A stretch of 64,000 nt of DNA from Colwellia sp. PAMC 20917 (GTDB taxonomy: Bacteria > Pseudomonadota > Gammaproteobacteria > Enterobacterales > Alteromonadaceae): positions 1,488,001 through 1,552,000 of the forward strand of contig NZ_CP014944.1 of the NCBI RefSeq assembly GCF_001767295.1. Direction: 5' to 3'. A program made the position numbers and the translations under genes. Every line of letters begins with the position of its first letter. The first letter of the stretch is position 1. The notes beneath the pieces were generated by a model, which saw only the letters and a list, made by a program, of their open reading frames with translations, searched no databases and was not told where the DNA came from. Below, piece after piece: positions 12,702-21,164 of this stretch.

Positions 12702-14024
12702 TTAACTCGCTGGTAAAATTATCGCTGATACGGCACCAAAACCAATGCGCACTGCACCTTCTTTTTGACACCAACCTTTCATTATGACGTTGTCACCATC
12801 TTCTAAGAAAGTACGTTTTTCACCATTAGGTAAAGTAATAGGATCGGCACCCGCATTTGAAAGCTCTAACATTGAACCGGCTTCTTCAGGCTTAGGTCCA
12901 GATTGCGTGCCACTGCCAAACATATCGCCCGCGCGAAGGTTACAACCATTAACGGTATGATGAGCGACCATTTGTGCCACTGTCCAGTATGAGTCTTTAA
13001 AGTTAGATTGTGACATTTCAACGGCTTCTTCACTTTTTTCACGCATATTTTGCGTTTCAAGCAAGGCTTGTAGCTGGATATCAAATGAACCGATCGCACG
13101 ATTATTTTCTGACTCTAGGTATGGCATTGGTTGAGGATCTGACTCAACACGTGTCCAAGCCGAGCGGTAAGGTGCTAATGCTTCTGTCGTCACAATCCAA
13201 GGTGAGACTGTTGAAGCAAAGTTCTTCGACAAAAATGGCCCTAAGGGTTGGTATTCCCAACCTTGAATATCACGCGCAGACCAATCGTTGAATAAACATA
13301 AGCCAAAGACATGATCTTCGGCGTTATCAATAGAAATAGCGTCGCCTAAGTCATTACCTTTACCAATGAATATGCCCACTTCTAATTCATAATCGAGACG
13401 CTTACAAGGGCCAAATGATGGTTCAGTTGCCGTTGGCGCTTTAGTTTGTCCCGATGGACGCTTAAAATCTCGACCAGAAACATCAATAGAAGATGAACGA
13501 CCGTGGTAACCAATTGGTACCCATTTATAGTTAGGTAATAATGGATTGTCTGGACGGAACTTCAAACCCACTGACGTAGCATGGTGAATTGAGGTGTAGA
13601 AATCAGTGTAATCACCAATATTACAAGGTAGTGCATATTCAACGTCAGCTTGAGCGATTAAACAAGCGGCTACTTTATCTTGTAAAGCTGATCCTTCCTT
13701 CAAAGCATTAGAGAGTGCTAAACGTAGAGCGCTCCATGTCGCTTTACCCATCGCCATATAATCATTTAACTGTGGTGCATTACAGGCTTTTACGCCTGCT
13801 TGGGCTAGACCGTCAAAAACATTTGCGTTAGCCAAGGCAGCTAAGTCAATAACTTGATCACCAATGGCTACACCACCACGGAATGCTTCTTCGCTATTTG
13901 CACGTTTAAAAACCGCAAAAGGTAAGTTCTGAATAGGAAAGTCGGTATCTGCTTTATTCGCAGTGACAAGCCAACTAACTCGGGCTGAATTGTGGGTTTC
14001 GTTTAACAAATTCATAGTAGACAT
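12702..14024 (-). CDS. fahA: fumarylacetoacetase
   Basis: Hydrolyses 4-fumarylacetoacetate to fumarate and acetoacetate, the last step of tyrosine and homogentisate breakdown. FAH-family features include the metal-site glutamates in LDYELEVGIFIGKGNDLG and the aspartate in LFNDWSARDIQGWEYQPLGP. The HHAT segment (YTSIHHATSVG), YHGRSSSI and the C-terminal FLEDGDNVIMKGWC are also present. At 440 residues it is close to the eukaryote-like full-length enzyme, not the short FAH-fold hydrolases. It stands alone: homogentisate dioxygenase and maleylacetoacetate isomerase genes are not in this window. It has its own terminator, so it is probably monocistronic. Confidence 0.93.
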   Translation of the reverse strand: MSTMNLLNETHNSARVSWLVTANKADTDFPIQNLPFAVFKRANSEEAFRGGVAIGDQVIDLAALANANVFDGLAQAGVKACNAPQLNDYMAMGKATWSALRLALSNALKEGSALQDKVAACLIAQADVEYALPCNIGDYTDFYTSIHHATSVGLKFRPDNPLLPNYKWVPIGYHGRSSSIDVSGRDFKRPSGQTKAPTATEPSFGPCKRLDYELEVGIFIGKGNDLGDAISIDNAEDHVFGLCLFNDWSARDIQGWEYQPLGPFLSKNFASTVSPWIVTTEALAPYRSAWTRVESDPQPMPYLESENNRAIGSFDIQLQALLETQNMREKSEEAVEMSQSNFKDSYWTVAQMVAHHTVNGCNLRAGDMFGSGTQSGPKPEEAGSMLELSNAGADPITLPNGEKRTFLEDGDNVIMKGWCQKEGAVRIGFGAVSAIILPAS

Positions 14025-14244
14025 TGATTGAAGAACTCCTGAAATTTAAGGCTTACCTTGATAAAACGTCAAAATACGTTTTAAAACACAAGTAAGTATA
14101 GAAGATAACGATATAAGATAGCGGCATTATACCAGCGAGAACAATAATTGGTATTAATGATAACATTGAGTTATTTTTCTGAGGGTTAAGCTGTCAACAA
14201 ATAGTTGCACTAAAAGGTTTACAGCCAATAATTTTATTAAAAAG

Positions 14245-14488
14245 CTATCTTGATAATTGTGCTGGTCGTAAAATAACGCTGAAGCCATCACGACCCAATA
14301 CATCAGGTACATACTCTTCGGCTTTTTGGTTAATGGTTAATGGTTAATGGTTAATGGTTAATGCAAAACGGTTTAATGCCGAAGCTATTTGCTTTAGCAA
14401 TGGCTTGGTGAGTATCTTAGATACCAAAACGGCCTACATAATTAGCGATGTCATTAGGTTTTCCATCAGATAAATAGGCTGATATGTA
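14245..14488 (-). pseudogene. decayed fragment of a NorD/CbbO-like VWA-domain gene
   Basis: On the minus strand the fragment reads YISAYLSDGKPNDIANYVGR then FGI-stop-DTHQAIAKANSFGIKPFCIN. After a frame change it reads AEEYVPDVLGRDGFSVILRP and AQLS before a stop. As I recall the family, this follows the C-terminal VWA part of NorD-type activator proteins (consensus near LTDGKPND..YEGR.GIEDT..A..EAR..GI.PFC.TID...YLP..FG). The in-frame TAA stands where the family has GAA. The frame change is caused by a 7-bp repeat expansion at 14328-14362. Upstream and downstream parts are gone. Attribution rests on my recall of the family. Confidence 0.6.
14328..14362 (+). repeat. five tandem copies of GGTTAAT inside the NorD-like remnant
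   Basis: Five perfect 7-bp units. With a single unit, the minus-strand reading would run C-I-N-Q-K-A-E-E-Y without interruption. The four extra units add 28 bp and shift the frame, so the expansion came after or caused the loss of the gene. Confidence 0.85.
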
Positions 14489-14564
14489 TCAGGTAACCCG
14501 TCATTTAATCAAGGTTTTAAAAAGAAGTGAACAGACAGTAAAACTCGACTTTCTGTGCTATTGA

Positions 14565-15032
14565 TTAAAAAATTAGGTGCATGCAAGCCAGTGCCGCTAA
14601 GCCTGCAAGAATATCGTCGACCATAATACCTAAACCGCCATGTAAATTTTTATCTACATAGGAAATAGGCCAAGGTTTAAAAATATCAAAAATTCTAAAT
14701 AAGATAAAACCAACAACAATACTTTGCCATGTCAAAGGAACAAGAAACATGGTGATTAAAAAACCAACAATTTCATCCCAGACAATTGCGCCATGATCAG
14801 GTACACCTGCATCTTCTGCCGCTTTTCCACAAATATAGATACCGGCAATACTCATGATAATAACAATAGCTAAATAAGTACTGACTGAAGCAGGCGCTAA
14901 CAGCAGATACAAAGGAATGGCGGCAAGCGTGCCATAAGTACCTGGTGCTTTAGGTAATAAACCACTACCAAACCCTAAAGCAAGAAAATGGATGGGGTTA
15001 GTTATACGAAAGTTCTCGGTAGATTTACTCAT
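14565..15032 (-). CDS. pgpA: phosphatidylglycerophosphatase A
   Basis: Dephosphorylates phosphatidylglycerol phosphate in the inner membrane during phospholipid synthesis. It matches E. coli PgpA closely through HFLALGFGSGLLPKAPGTYG, DHGAIVWDEIVGF, FRIFDIFKPWPI and LHGGLGIMVDDILAGL, and has several transmembrane helices. At 155 residues it is slightly shorter than E. coli PgpA because the C-terminal tail is short. It is the last gene of ribH-nusB-thiL-pgpA, 15 bases behind thiL. This operon order is shared with many gammaproteobacteria. Confidence 0.95.
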   Translation of the reverse strand: MSKSTENFRITNPIHFLALGFGSGLLPKAPGTYGTLAAIPLYLLLAPASVSTYLAIVIIMSIAGIYICGKAAEDAGVPDHGAIVWDEIVGFLITMFLVPLTWQSIVVGFILFRIFDIFKPWPISYVDKNLHGGLGIMVDDILAGLAALACMHLIF

Positions 15033-15047
15033 TACATTTAACTTAAG

Positions 15048-16025
15048 TTATTTATTAGAAGGAGTATCAGAAAAATGTTGATAGCTCTGAACCTTAATAT
15101 TTACCGCTTTTTTATTTAATGTCGTGGTAATTTTTCCTGAACCATTCAATTGGCCAATACAGGTAATCTTATTGCCTGTGTTAGCTAAGGCTGTTTCCAA
15201 GCCTACTCGGTTATCTTCAGTAACACTAAATAATAGCTCATAATCATCGCCACCTTCTAAAGCTATATCGTACGCTGCGTCTATACCAACAGTATCACTT
15301 AATGCGGCAGAAAGCGGTAAAGCATCAAGCACAATATTAGCACCAACACCCGAAGCATTACAGATATGAGCTAGGTCTGCGACTAAACCATCAGATAAAT
15401 CTATCGCAGAAGTCGCATATTTACGTAAAGCTTGTCCAGCTAAAACTCTTGCTATTGGAAAGTCTAAGCGTTTTTGTATTTCTTGCTGATATTTAGCTGC
15501 TACTTTCACTTTACCTTGGATATGTTGTAAAGCGAGGTTCGCTGCACCGATCTCACCGGTAACATATAACCATTCTCCGGCTTTAGCACCTGAACGGGAA
15601 ATATGTTGTCCAAAAGGAATTTGTCCTTGCGCTGTAATGGTTATACTCAATGGTCCCTGCGTCGTATCACCACCAATAAGCTGGACATTATAAAATTCAC
15701 AAAGGTCAAAAACACCAAGGCAAAATTCATTGATCCAATTTTCATCAATATCAGGAAGCGTGATTGCTAAAGAAACCCAACTAGGCTCTGCCCCCATAGC
15801 GGCAAGATCAGACAAATTAACCGCTATCGACTTATGACCAATAGCACGTGGCGATGTATTTAAAGGAAAATGCACACCTGCCACTAAGGTATCTGTTGTT
15901 ACTGCAATGTGTTGGCGTTCACCCGGAGTAACCAGTGCACAATCGTCACCAATACCTAAATAAACGTCTTTGCGCTTTACTACCTGTTCAGTAAAATAAC
16001 GTCTAATGACTTCAAATTCTTTCAT
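15048..16025 (-). CDS. thiL: thiamine-monophosphate kinase
   Basis: Phosphorylates thiamine monophosphate to the active cofactor thiamine pyrophosphate. It belongs to the PurM/AIR-synthase-like fold. Visible motifs are the N-terminal GIGDDCALV (nucleotide and metal site), TTDTLVAGVHFP, AVNLSDLAAMGAEPSW, GGDTTQGPLSITIT and IDLSDGLVADLAHI. The length of 325 residues is normal. It lies between nusB and pgpA in the usual operon. Confidence 0.96.
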   Translation of the reverse strand: MKEFEVIRRYFTEQVVKRKDVYLGIGDDCALVTPGERQHIAVTTDTLVAGVHFPLNTSPRAIGHKSIAVNLSDLAAMGAEPSWVSLAITLPDIDENWINEFCLGVFDLCEFYNVQLIGGDTTQGPLSITITAQGQIPFGQHISRSGAKAGEWLYVTGEIGAANLALQHIQGKVKVAAKYQQEIQKRLDFPIARVLAGQALRKYATSAIDLSDGLVADLAHICNASGVGANIVLDALPLSAALSDTVGIDAAYDIALEGGDDYELLFSVTEDNRVGLETALANTGNKITCIGQLNGSGKITTTLNKKAVNIKVQSYQHFSDTPSNK

Positions 16026-16069
16026 ACAACAACCAATCCTTTGCTTTGCTTTGAGAATATGAGTGCAAA

Positions 16070-16486
16070 TTATTCTTCTGGACGAATCAGTTTAACGGCT
16101 TTATCAAGGACACCATTAACAAACTTATGACTATCGTCAGCAGCAAAAGATTTTGCTAATTCGATGGCTTCATTAATAACAACTCGATATGGCACATCTT
16201 TACAATCTTTCAATTCATAAATGGCGACACGTAAAATAGCTTTTTCTACTGGATCAACGTCGTTTAAAGGACGGTCAACGTGCGGAGAAATAGCTTCATC
16301 GATAGAACCAACTGATTTGGTTACACCGTGGAGTAATTGTTGAAAATATGGAATATCAAAACGTCGTGCACTATTATCAGTTAAAAAATTAACTTCGATA
16401 TCAGTTACTGAGTTTTGGCTAAGCTGCCATGAGTAAATAGCTTGAACAGCTAACTCACGAGCTTTCCTTCTAGGAGTTGGTTTCAC
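16070..16486 (-). CDS. nusB: transcription antitermination factor NusB
   Basis: RNA-binding protein that, with NusE (ribosomal protein S10), binds boxA and prevents premature termination in rRNA operons. The all-helical protein begins [18 protein letters not shown] and contains [28 protein letters not shown], both typical. Its 138 residues match the family. It starts 12 bases after ribH, fitting the classic ribH-nusB pair. Confidence 0.96.
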   Translation of the reverse strand: MKPTPRRKARELAVQAIYSWQLSQNSVTDIEVNFLTDNSARRFDIPYFQQLLHGVTKSVGSIDEAISPHVDRPLNDVDPVEKAILRVAIYELKDCKDVPYRVVINEAIELAKSFAADDSHKFVNGVLDKAVKLIRPEE

Positions 16487-16498
16487 AAAAATTCCCGC

Positions 16499-16963
16499 TT
16501 ATATTTTATCTAAAACATTAACCATTTCTAAAGCACTTAAAGCCGCTTCTGCGCCTTTATTACCTGCTTTAAGTCCGGCACGATCTATTGCTTGCTCAAC
16601 GGTATCGGTAGTAATAACACCAAAAGCAACAGGAATAGTGTATTCCATTGAAACTTGCGCTAAGCCTTTATTACATTCGCCCGCAACAAAATCAAAATGT
16701 GGAGTTCCGCCACGAATAACGGCGCCAATAGCAATAATGCCATCGAACTCGCCTTTACTTGCAATACGCTTAGCGGCAAGGGGTAATTCATATGCGCCAG
16801 GAACACGAACAATAGTAATGTCGTTATCTGCAACATTGCCATGGCGTTTAAGTGCATCGACTGCACCTTCTAATAAATTTTCAACTACAAAACTGTTGAA
16901 ACGTGAAACAACGATGGCAAACTTTTTACCTGCTGCGTCAAAATTAGCTTCAATGATATTCAT
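16499..16963 (-). CDS. ribH: 6,7-dimethyl-8-ribityllumazine synthase
   Basis: Penultimate step of riboflavin synthesis, joining the pyrimidine and 3,4-dihydroxy-2-butanone 4-phosphate. It forms an icosahedral or pentameric assembly. Signatures are [47 protein letters not shown] and [20 protein letters not shown]. The length of 154 residues is standard. It is first in the ribH-nusB-thiL-pgpA operon. No FMN riboswitch is evident in the short upstream gap. Confidence 0.96.
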   Translation of the reverse strand: MNIIEANFDAAGKKFAIVVSRFNSFVVENLLEGAVDALKRHGNVADNDITIVRVPGAYELPLAAKRIASKGEFDGIIAIGAVIRGGTPHFDFVAGECNKGLAQVSMEYTIPVAFGVITTDTVEQAIDRAGLKAGNKGAEAALSALEMVNVLDKI

Positions 16964-17090
16964 TTATAATTCACTCACAAAAAATTTGCCGCAATTCTAC
17001 CAAACCCAGAGACAATTCGGTACTTGTTTGCTTAATTAAGTGTAAAAATACTGTAGAATAGTGCGATTACTCACTAAAAATACGATACCT

Positions 17091-17396
17091 ATGGCTTTTA
17101 TATTTTCAACAAATAAACTTCCCGAACTCGAAAGCTATACGCTTGGGCAAAGACAGCAGATTTTAACACTCGCTGCCGCTAAATTGACCGCACCAGAGAA
17201 GTTCGTATTAAATATTTTGAAGTTAATCATGTTGGTGCCACCCTTTATATTTATGGCACAATTAGAGGGGCTGCTCTTTGTGGTATCTTTGTTTAGTTTT
17301 CTAGCCGTGTATTTTATTTTACTTCGGCCAGTATCGTTAATTTTTACCCGTAAATATCTCAGTGTTGCGATCAAGCAGTTTAATAAATTAGCTTAA
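17091..17396 (+). CDS. small membrane protein, possibly DUF6170 family
   Basis: Unknown function. It is 101 residues from ATG 17091 (MAFIFSTNKLPELESYTLGQ), which I prefer to the in-frame GTG at 17061. A cytoplasmic N-terminal part resembling a helical hairpin (LGQRQQILTLAAAKLTAPEK) is followed by two likely transmembrane helices around residues 45-80 (LIMLVPPFIFMAQLEG and LLFVVSLFSFLAVYFILL). It resembles small proteins found in Alteromonadales near ribH. The DUF6170 assignment is from memory and unsure. It is transcribed divergently from ribH and convergently with mlaA. Confidence 0.65.
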   Translation: MAFIFSTNKLPELESYTLGQRQQILTLAAAKLTAPEKFVLNILKLIMLVPPFIFMAQLEGLLFVVSLFSFLAVYFILLRPVSLIFTRKYLSVAIKQFNKLA

Positions 17397-17464
17397 TCTT
17401 TAATTATCACATCGAAAAACTTGCGGTTTACATTAACACTCACTGACTTTATTTTTTCAAAACA

Positions 17465-17494
17465 AGTGAAGCTTGGAGTATTGTAAGCTTCACT
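17465..17494 (-). terminator. probable terminator of mlaA
   Basis: A perfect 10-bp stem AGTGAAGCTT/AAGCTTCACT with a 10-base loop lies 14 bases past the mlaA stop. On the minus strand it is followed by TGTTTTG, a weak U-run. Confidence 0.55.
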
Positions 17495-17507
17495 CTGCAA
17501 AGCAAGT

Positions 17508-18320
17508 TTATTGTTCAACGTCTGCCATGTTATCGAGTTCTTCTAAAAAGGCATTAATTTCGTCTTCACTTTCTTCATCAATCACGATGGGCGGGTTACC
17601 GTCATAAACTTTAAATTCCATATTTTGAAAGTAAGCATTTTTAACAAATTCGTACGAATCAATAGATTCATTAATAATTTGCTCTTGATCAACAAGCGCA
17701 GCTCGTTGTTCAAGACCAAGTACGGCTTGTCGAAATAAGTTAGGCCAAAAATCAATAATAGCTAAAGGCCAGTAGTATTTATCAACATAGTCACCTACTT
17801 CTTCACGAACTGAGCTTGGCCCAAGAGCCGGTATAACTAGATAAGGTCCATCTCCAACACCATATGAGCCTAAGACTTCACCAAACTCTTCTTGTGCTCG
17901 GATCCATTCAAAGTCACTTGCTGGGTCAAAAAATCCAAATATGCCGATAGTAGAGTTAAGGATAAAACGACCGGTACTTTTACCCGCTTCACTAAACTTT
18001 CCTTGCAGCAGGTTATTTATAACCGTTGATGGTTCGTTAAGGTTTAAGGCAACATTATGTAAACCAGACCTAAAATCTGTTGGCATATATTCAACATACG
18101 CTTGGGCTGTTGGTTTAAGTACATATTTGTCTGCATAATCCCAGGTAAAAGTCCAAAACGGTCGGTTAATCGACTCTAATGGATCTTTAGGATCTGAAAC
18201 ACTAGCACTATTTTCAGCTGGTGTTGATGAACAGGCAGAAATAACTAAAGCCAGTAGAATAATAACAATTTTTTTTGTTGGGTTATTGAACAAATAAGAA
18301 AATATAGCGGCTACTTTCAC
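17508..18320 (-). CDS. mlaA: phospholipid-binding lipoprotein MlaA (VacJ)
   Basis: Outer-membrane lipoprotein of the Mla system, which removes phospholipids from the outer leaflet to keep lipid asymmetry. A lipoprotein signal peptide ends in the lipobox LVISACSS. Family motifs follow: DPLESINRPFWTFTWDYADKY, NLNEPSTVINNLLQGKFSEA, FILNSTIGIFGFFDPASDF and GEVLGSYGVGDGPYLVIPALGPSS. The annotated start is a GTG. The C-terminal tail is acidic (DEESEDEINAFLEELDNMAD). Other mla genes are not adjacent. Confidence 0.94.
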   Translation of the reverse strand: MKVAAIFSYLFNNPTKKIVIILLALVISACSSTPAENSASVSDPKDPLESINRPFWTFTWDYADKYVLKPTAQAYVEYMPTDFRSGLHNVALNLNEPSTVINNLLQGKFSEAGKSTGRFILNSTIGIFGFFDPASDFEWIRAQEEFGEVLGSYGVGDGPYLVIPALGPSSVREEVGDYVDKYYWPLAIIDFWPNLFRQAVLGLEQRAALVDQEQIINESIDSYEFVKNAYFQNMEFKVYDGNPPIVIDEESEDEINAFLEELDNMADVEQ

Positions 18321-18433
18321 TTAGCGTCCTTGATATTGAGTAAAAAAATAATAACGCAGTTTACCACGCAAGAATGCAATGCAACATAAATCTTTAACTA
18401 TTTATCCGCGGTAAAAGCATAAAATGATTGGTT

Positions 18434-18904
18434 TTAAGAAGGCGATGTTTTATTTCTGTGGACAGATATTAACATCTCAGCTTCAGCAAGTGGGATGTCA
18501 CATTCTCGAACGACTTCATCTATCTCTGCGCCTAACTCAACGAGTTTAAAAGCACGTGAATAGAGTTTATCTTGCGGTTGCTGATTTTGAAATTGGTCGA
18601 TTAATTGCTTTTGTAGCACACTCTCTTGTTGCAGTGTTTTAATACGATGTTCAAGTTGTTTACTGACTTGCTCGTTTTCTAACTGCAGACTTTCAAGCTT
18701 ATTATTAAATTCAATCAATTGTTTATTTACGGTATTGTGCGACGACTGTAGCTCATTTATAAACAACTCTTGCGTTTCAAGTTGTGTCTTGAGCACTTTA
18801 TGGGTGCGATAAAAATAAGTTTTTTGGCGATATATATAACCAATTAGCACTATAAAAAGCACAAAACTGCTAACTGAAATAACAAGTGGCGAGATAATAA
18901 ACAT
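18434..18904 (-). CDS. DUF2802 membrane-anchored coiled-coil protein of the chemotaxis operon
   Basis: Unknown function. In Vibrio, Shewanella and Pseudomonas a DUF2802 gene follows cheW at the end of the flagellar and chemotaxis cluster, as here. One N-terminal transmembrane helix (residues 1-24, LVISVSSFVLFIVLIGYIY) leads into a coiled coil (about 35-110, rich in Q, E and L). The C-terminal DUF2802 segment reads SRAFKLVELGAEIDEVVREC and DIPLAEAEMLISVHR. The last segment resembles a helix-turn-helix-like fold. A hairpin at 18929-18960 separates it from cheW. Confidence 0.82.
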   Translation of the reverse strand: MFIISPLVISVSSFVLFIVLIGYIYRQKTYFYRTHKVLKTQLETQELFINELQSSHNTVNKQLIEFNNKLESLQLENEQVSKQLEHRIKTLQQESVLQKQLIDQFQNQQPQDKLYSRAFKLVELGAEIDEVVRECDIPLAEAEMLISVHRNKTSPS

Positions 18905-18928
18905 AAACGCTTCTTAAACCATTACAAC

Positions 18929-18960
18929 TAAATAAAGCCTGATAAGTCAGGCTTTATTTA
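18929..18960 (-). terminator. hairpin between cheW and the DUF2802 gene
   Basis: A perfect 14-bp stem (TAAATAAAGCCTGA paired with its complement) has a 4-base loop. The following U-run is poor (AGTTG), so it may attenuate or stabilise the transcript and not fully terminate it. Confidence 0.55.
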
Positions 18961-18979
18961 AAGAGACCCAATAAACAGC

Positions 18980-19471
18980 CTAGAACTGTTTCAGTTCATC
19001 CCATTCGTCGTCAGAAAGTAACTGATTTAGGTCGACTAAAATCAATAACTCACCTTCTCTGTTTGAAACACCTTGAATGAATCGTGCACTATCGTCATTA
19101 CCAACATTCGGAGCATCATCTATCTCAGAATTTTTTAAATAAACAACTTCAGCGACACTATCTACCAAAATACCAATAACTTGTTTTTCGGCTTCAATGA
19201 TAACAATACGTGTATTATCAGAAATGTCCGCAGGTTTAAGTCCAAAGCGTTGTCTGGTATCAATGACAGTAACAACGTTCCCTCGCAGATTAATGATACC
19301 TAATACATATGTAGGTGCACCTGGCACCGGTGCAATTTCACTATAGCGCAAAACTTCTTGCACTTGCATTACATTAATACCGTAGGTTTCACTATCGAGC
19401 TTAAAGGTTACCCATTGCAACACTTCATCGTTATCTACGTTTTGATTTGTATTACGTCTATCATCAGCCAT
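18980..19471 (-). CDS. cheW: chemotaxis coupling protein CheW
   Basis: Links chemoreceptors to the kinase CheA in the polar signalling array. It is a single CheW domain: WVTFKLDSETYGINVMQVQE, LGIINLRGNVVTVIDTRQRF, VDSVAEVVYL and FIQGVSNREGELLILVDLNQ are typical. Length is 163 residues. It lies downstream of parP and upstream of the DUF2802 gene, the order seen in Vibrio. A small perfect palindrome lies just upstream at 19533-19547. Confidence 0.95.
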   Translation of the reverse strand: MADDRRNTNQNVDNDEVLQWVTFKLDSETYGINVMQVQEVLRYSEIAPVPGAPTYVLGIINLRGNVVTVIDTRQRFGLKPADISDNTRIVIIEAEKQVIGILVDSVAEVVYLKNSEIDDAPNVGNDDSARFIQGVSNREGELLILVDLNQLLSDDEWDELKQF

Positions 19472-19532
19472 ACAGCCTGCCTCTTAAATATCTTATTGAA
19501 AATCAATCTGTTTGATTATTCGTCTAGTGTAC

Positions 19533-19547
19533 ATAGTATAATACTAT
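19533..19547. promoter_or_regulatory. 15-base palindrome before cheW
   Basis: ATAGTAT-A-ATACTAT is perfectly symmetrical and lies about 62 bases upstream of the cheW start in the parP-cheW gap. It could be a protein-binding site or part of an internal promoter. No other support. Confidence 0.3.
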
Positions 19548-19562
19548 CTGGAGATCTAGCCA

Positions 19563-20357
19563 TTAATCTTGGTTAATATTTGCGCCTGCGTCAAGTAACT
19601 TAATCAAAGACTCGACATCAAGCAGTGCACACATACGTTCTTTGACTAAACCAGCTAACCAAGGTCGCTTGTTCGGTAGGTCTAACCATTTTACATCTTC
19701 TTGCTCTAACGTCACTGTATCGACTAATGTTTCCGCCGATAATCCCCAATGACTATTTCCTAGCATGACAATATATTGATAGTTTAGCGAATTTATTAAC
19801 GCTTCGTCACATTTTTCTGGCATTACCCATAAAGCGGTATTTACTACGTTAATTTTTTCATCTCGATGTAACATAACACCGGTAAACCATTTAGGTTTAC
19901 CCATTAGACTCGTTGTCTTGTCTTCGTTATGTATACCACCCAATTCAATCAACGGCACTGCAATCGTTAAACCAGCAACATTAAAGAACATCGCTTGAAA
20001 ACTACCCTTTCGATAATTTTTACTCTGATGAACAATTAATGGCTGATCACTTTTTCTTGTCTTAAGTGGTTCATCAAGAGTCAGTTGTGTTTTTTCTTCG
20101 ACTTTTTCCTGAACTTTTTCTTCTACTATTTTAGGTCGTTCATTTTTTACAGAGCTTTTTACAGTATAAACAGGTTCATCTATTGGGTCGGCAATACGTT
20201 CAGTAATATCAACTTTTTGTAAAAGTTTTTCTAACGGTTGCTGATATTTTGCTTTTACAGCAATAATTGGCAGGTCAGATTCTTGCTGATCTTCAGTCAA
20301 CAATTCTGATAAATAATTCTGCATTAGTTTCTTACTTGCAGCGAGTGACTTTGCCAT
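19563..20357 (-). CDS. parP: ParP-like protein with C-terminal CheW-like domain
   Basis: In Vibrio, ParP ties CheA and the receptors to the polar determinant ParC and keeps arrays at the old pole. Here residues 1-120 are a charged linker rich in K, E and Q (a repeated EEKVQEKVEEKTQ stretch). Residues 125-255 form a degenerate CheW-like (AIF) domain (QAMFFNVAGLTIAVPLIELG, WFTGVMLHRDEKINVVNTAL, WLAGLVKERMCALLDVESLI). It starts 7 bases after parC. The symbol is given by synteny and domain layout. It could equally be annotated as a CheW-domain protein. Confidence 0.82.
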   Translation of the reverse strand: MAKSLAASKKLMQNYLSELLTEDQQESDLPIIAVKAKYQQPLEKLLQKVDITERIADPIDEPVYTVKSSVKNERPKIVEEKVQEKVEEKTQLTLDEPLKTRKSDQPLIVHQSKNYRKGSFQAMFFNVAGLTIAVPLIELGGIHNEDKTTSLMGKPKWFTGVMLHRDEKINVVNTALWVMPEKCDEALINSLNYQYIVMLGNSHWGLSAETLVDTVTLEQEDVKWLDLPNKRPWLAGLVKERMCALLDVESLIKLLDAGANINQD

Positions 20358-20364
20358 TGGACAA

Positions 20365-21138
20365 TTAACCTAATTTTTGCAGTTCTAATAAACTGCTTAG
20401 TAGTTTTTTATATGCACTAACACCACGTGTTAACGGTGCGTAATCTGAAGGTACCTGCATTGCATAACTGGCATTTCTAAAATTAGTATCTACCGGTATA
20501 ACACCGGCCCAAACACTATCATCGTATAACTCTTGTAACTTTCTATAGGTCAGTAATGATGCCTTAGTCCGTTTATCAAACATGGTCGGCACTATGGTAT
20601 ATTTAAACGGCTTATCTTGCTCAACTTGCATAATATCCATTGTTTTCATCATGCGGTCTAGCCCTTTCAAGGCCAAGAACTCAGTCTGCACTGGCACAAT
20701 AATACGTTGCGATGCCGCCAAAGCATTCACCATCAGCACACCTAAAATCGGTGGACAATCGATTAAGACATAATCATATTCATCGGCTATTTTTATTATC
20801 GCTTTTTTCAACACTAAGCCCATACCACCTTTATTACCGAGTGAACGGTCTAAAGTAGCTAAGCCCATAGTTGCCGGGAGTATATCTATATTGTCATATT
20901 TCGTTGGACATAAACTTTGCATTATTTGTTCTTTGGTTGAAACTTGAACAAATAAATCGTAAACACTTAACTCAAGATCTTCAGATTCGATACCAAAATA
21001 ATAACTCAAAGAAGCATGGGGATCAGTATCTACCAACAACACTTTATAGCCCTGCTCAGCTAATAAGCCACCTAAGGAGATTGTTGTTGTGGTTTTACCA
21101 ACGCCACCTTTTTGATTTGCTACGGTCCATACTACCAA
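20365..21138 (-). CDS. parC: ParA-family ATPase ParC, polar chemotaxis positioning
   Basis: ParA/MinD-type ATPase that in Vibrio recruits chemotaxis arrays to the flagellated pole. The deviant Walker A KGGVGKTTTT follows the start (VWTVANQKGG), then VDTDPHASLSYYFG and the Walker B region DYVLIDCPPILG. Length is 257 residues. The start is a TTG because no ATG lies between it and the Walker motif, and AGG sits about 8 bases upstream. It is not a chromosome-partition ParA: there is no parB, and the neighbours are parP, cheW, motC and motD. Confidence 0.87.
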   Translation of the reverse strand: MVVWTVANQKGGVGKTTTTISLGGLLAEQGYKVLLVDTDPHASLSYYFGIESEDLELSVYDLFVQVSTKEQIMQSLCPTKYDNIDILPATMGLATLDRSLGNKGGMGLVLKKAIIKIADEYDYVLIDCPPILGVLMVNALAASQRIIVPVQTEFLALKGLDRMMKTMDIMQVEQDKPFKYTIVPTMFDKRTKASLLTYRKLQELYDDSVWAGVIPVDTNFRNASYAMQVPSDYAPLTRGVSAYKKLLSSLLELQKLG

Positions 21139-21164
21139 GTTGCTAACCTACTTATTTCGTTATG

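Noticed and set aside
14328-14362. GGTTAAT repeats as a telomere-like or replication element
   Set aside because: Only five copies, inside a decayed gene whose frame is restored by removing four. Simple slippage explains it.
20365-21138. Chromosome-partition ParA
   Set aside because: There is no parB or parS, and the neighbours are motD and parP as in Vibrio chemotaxis operons, so ParC is the better call.
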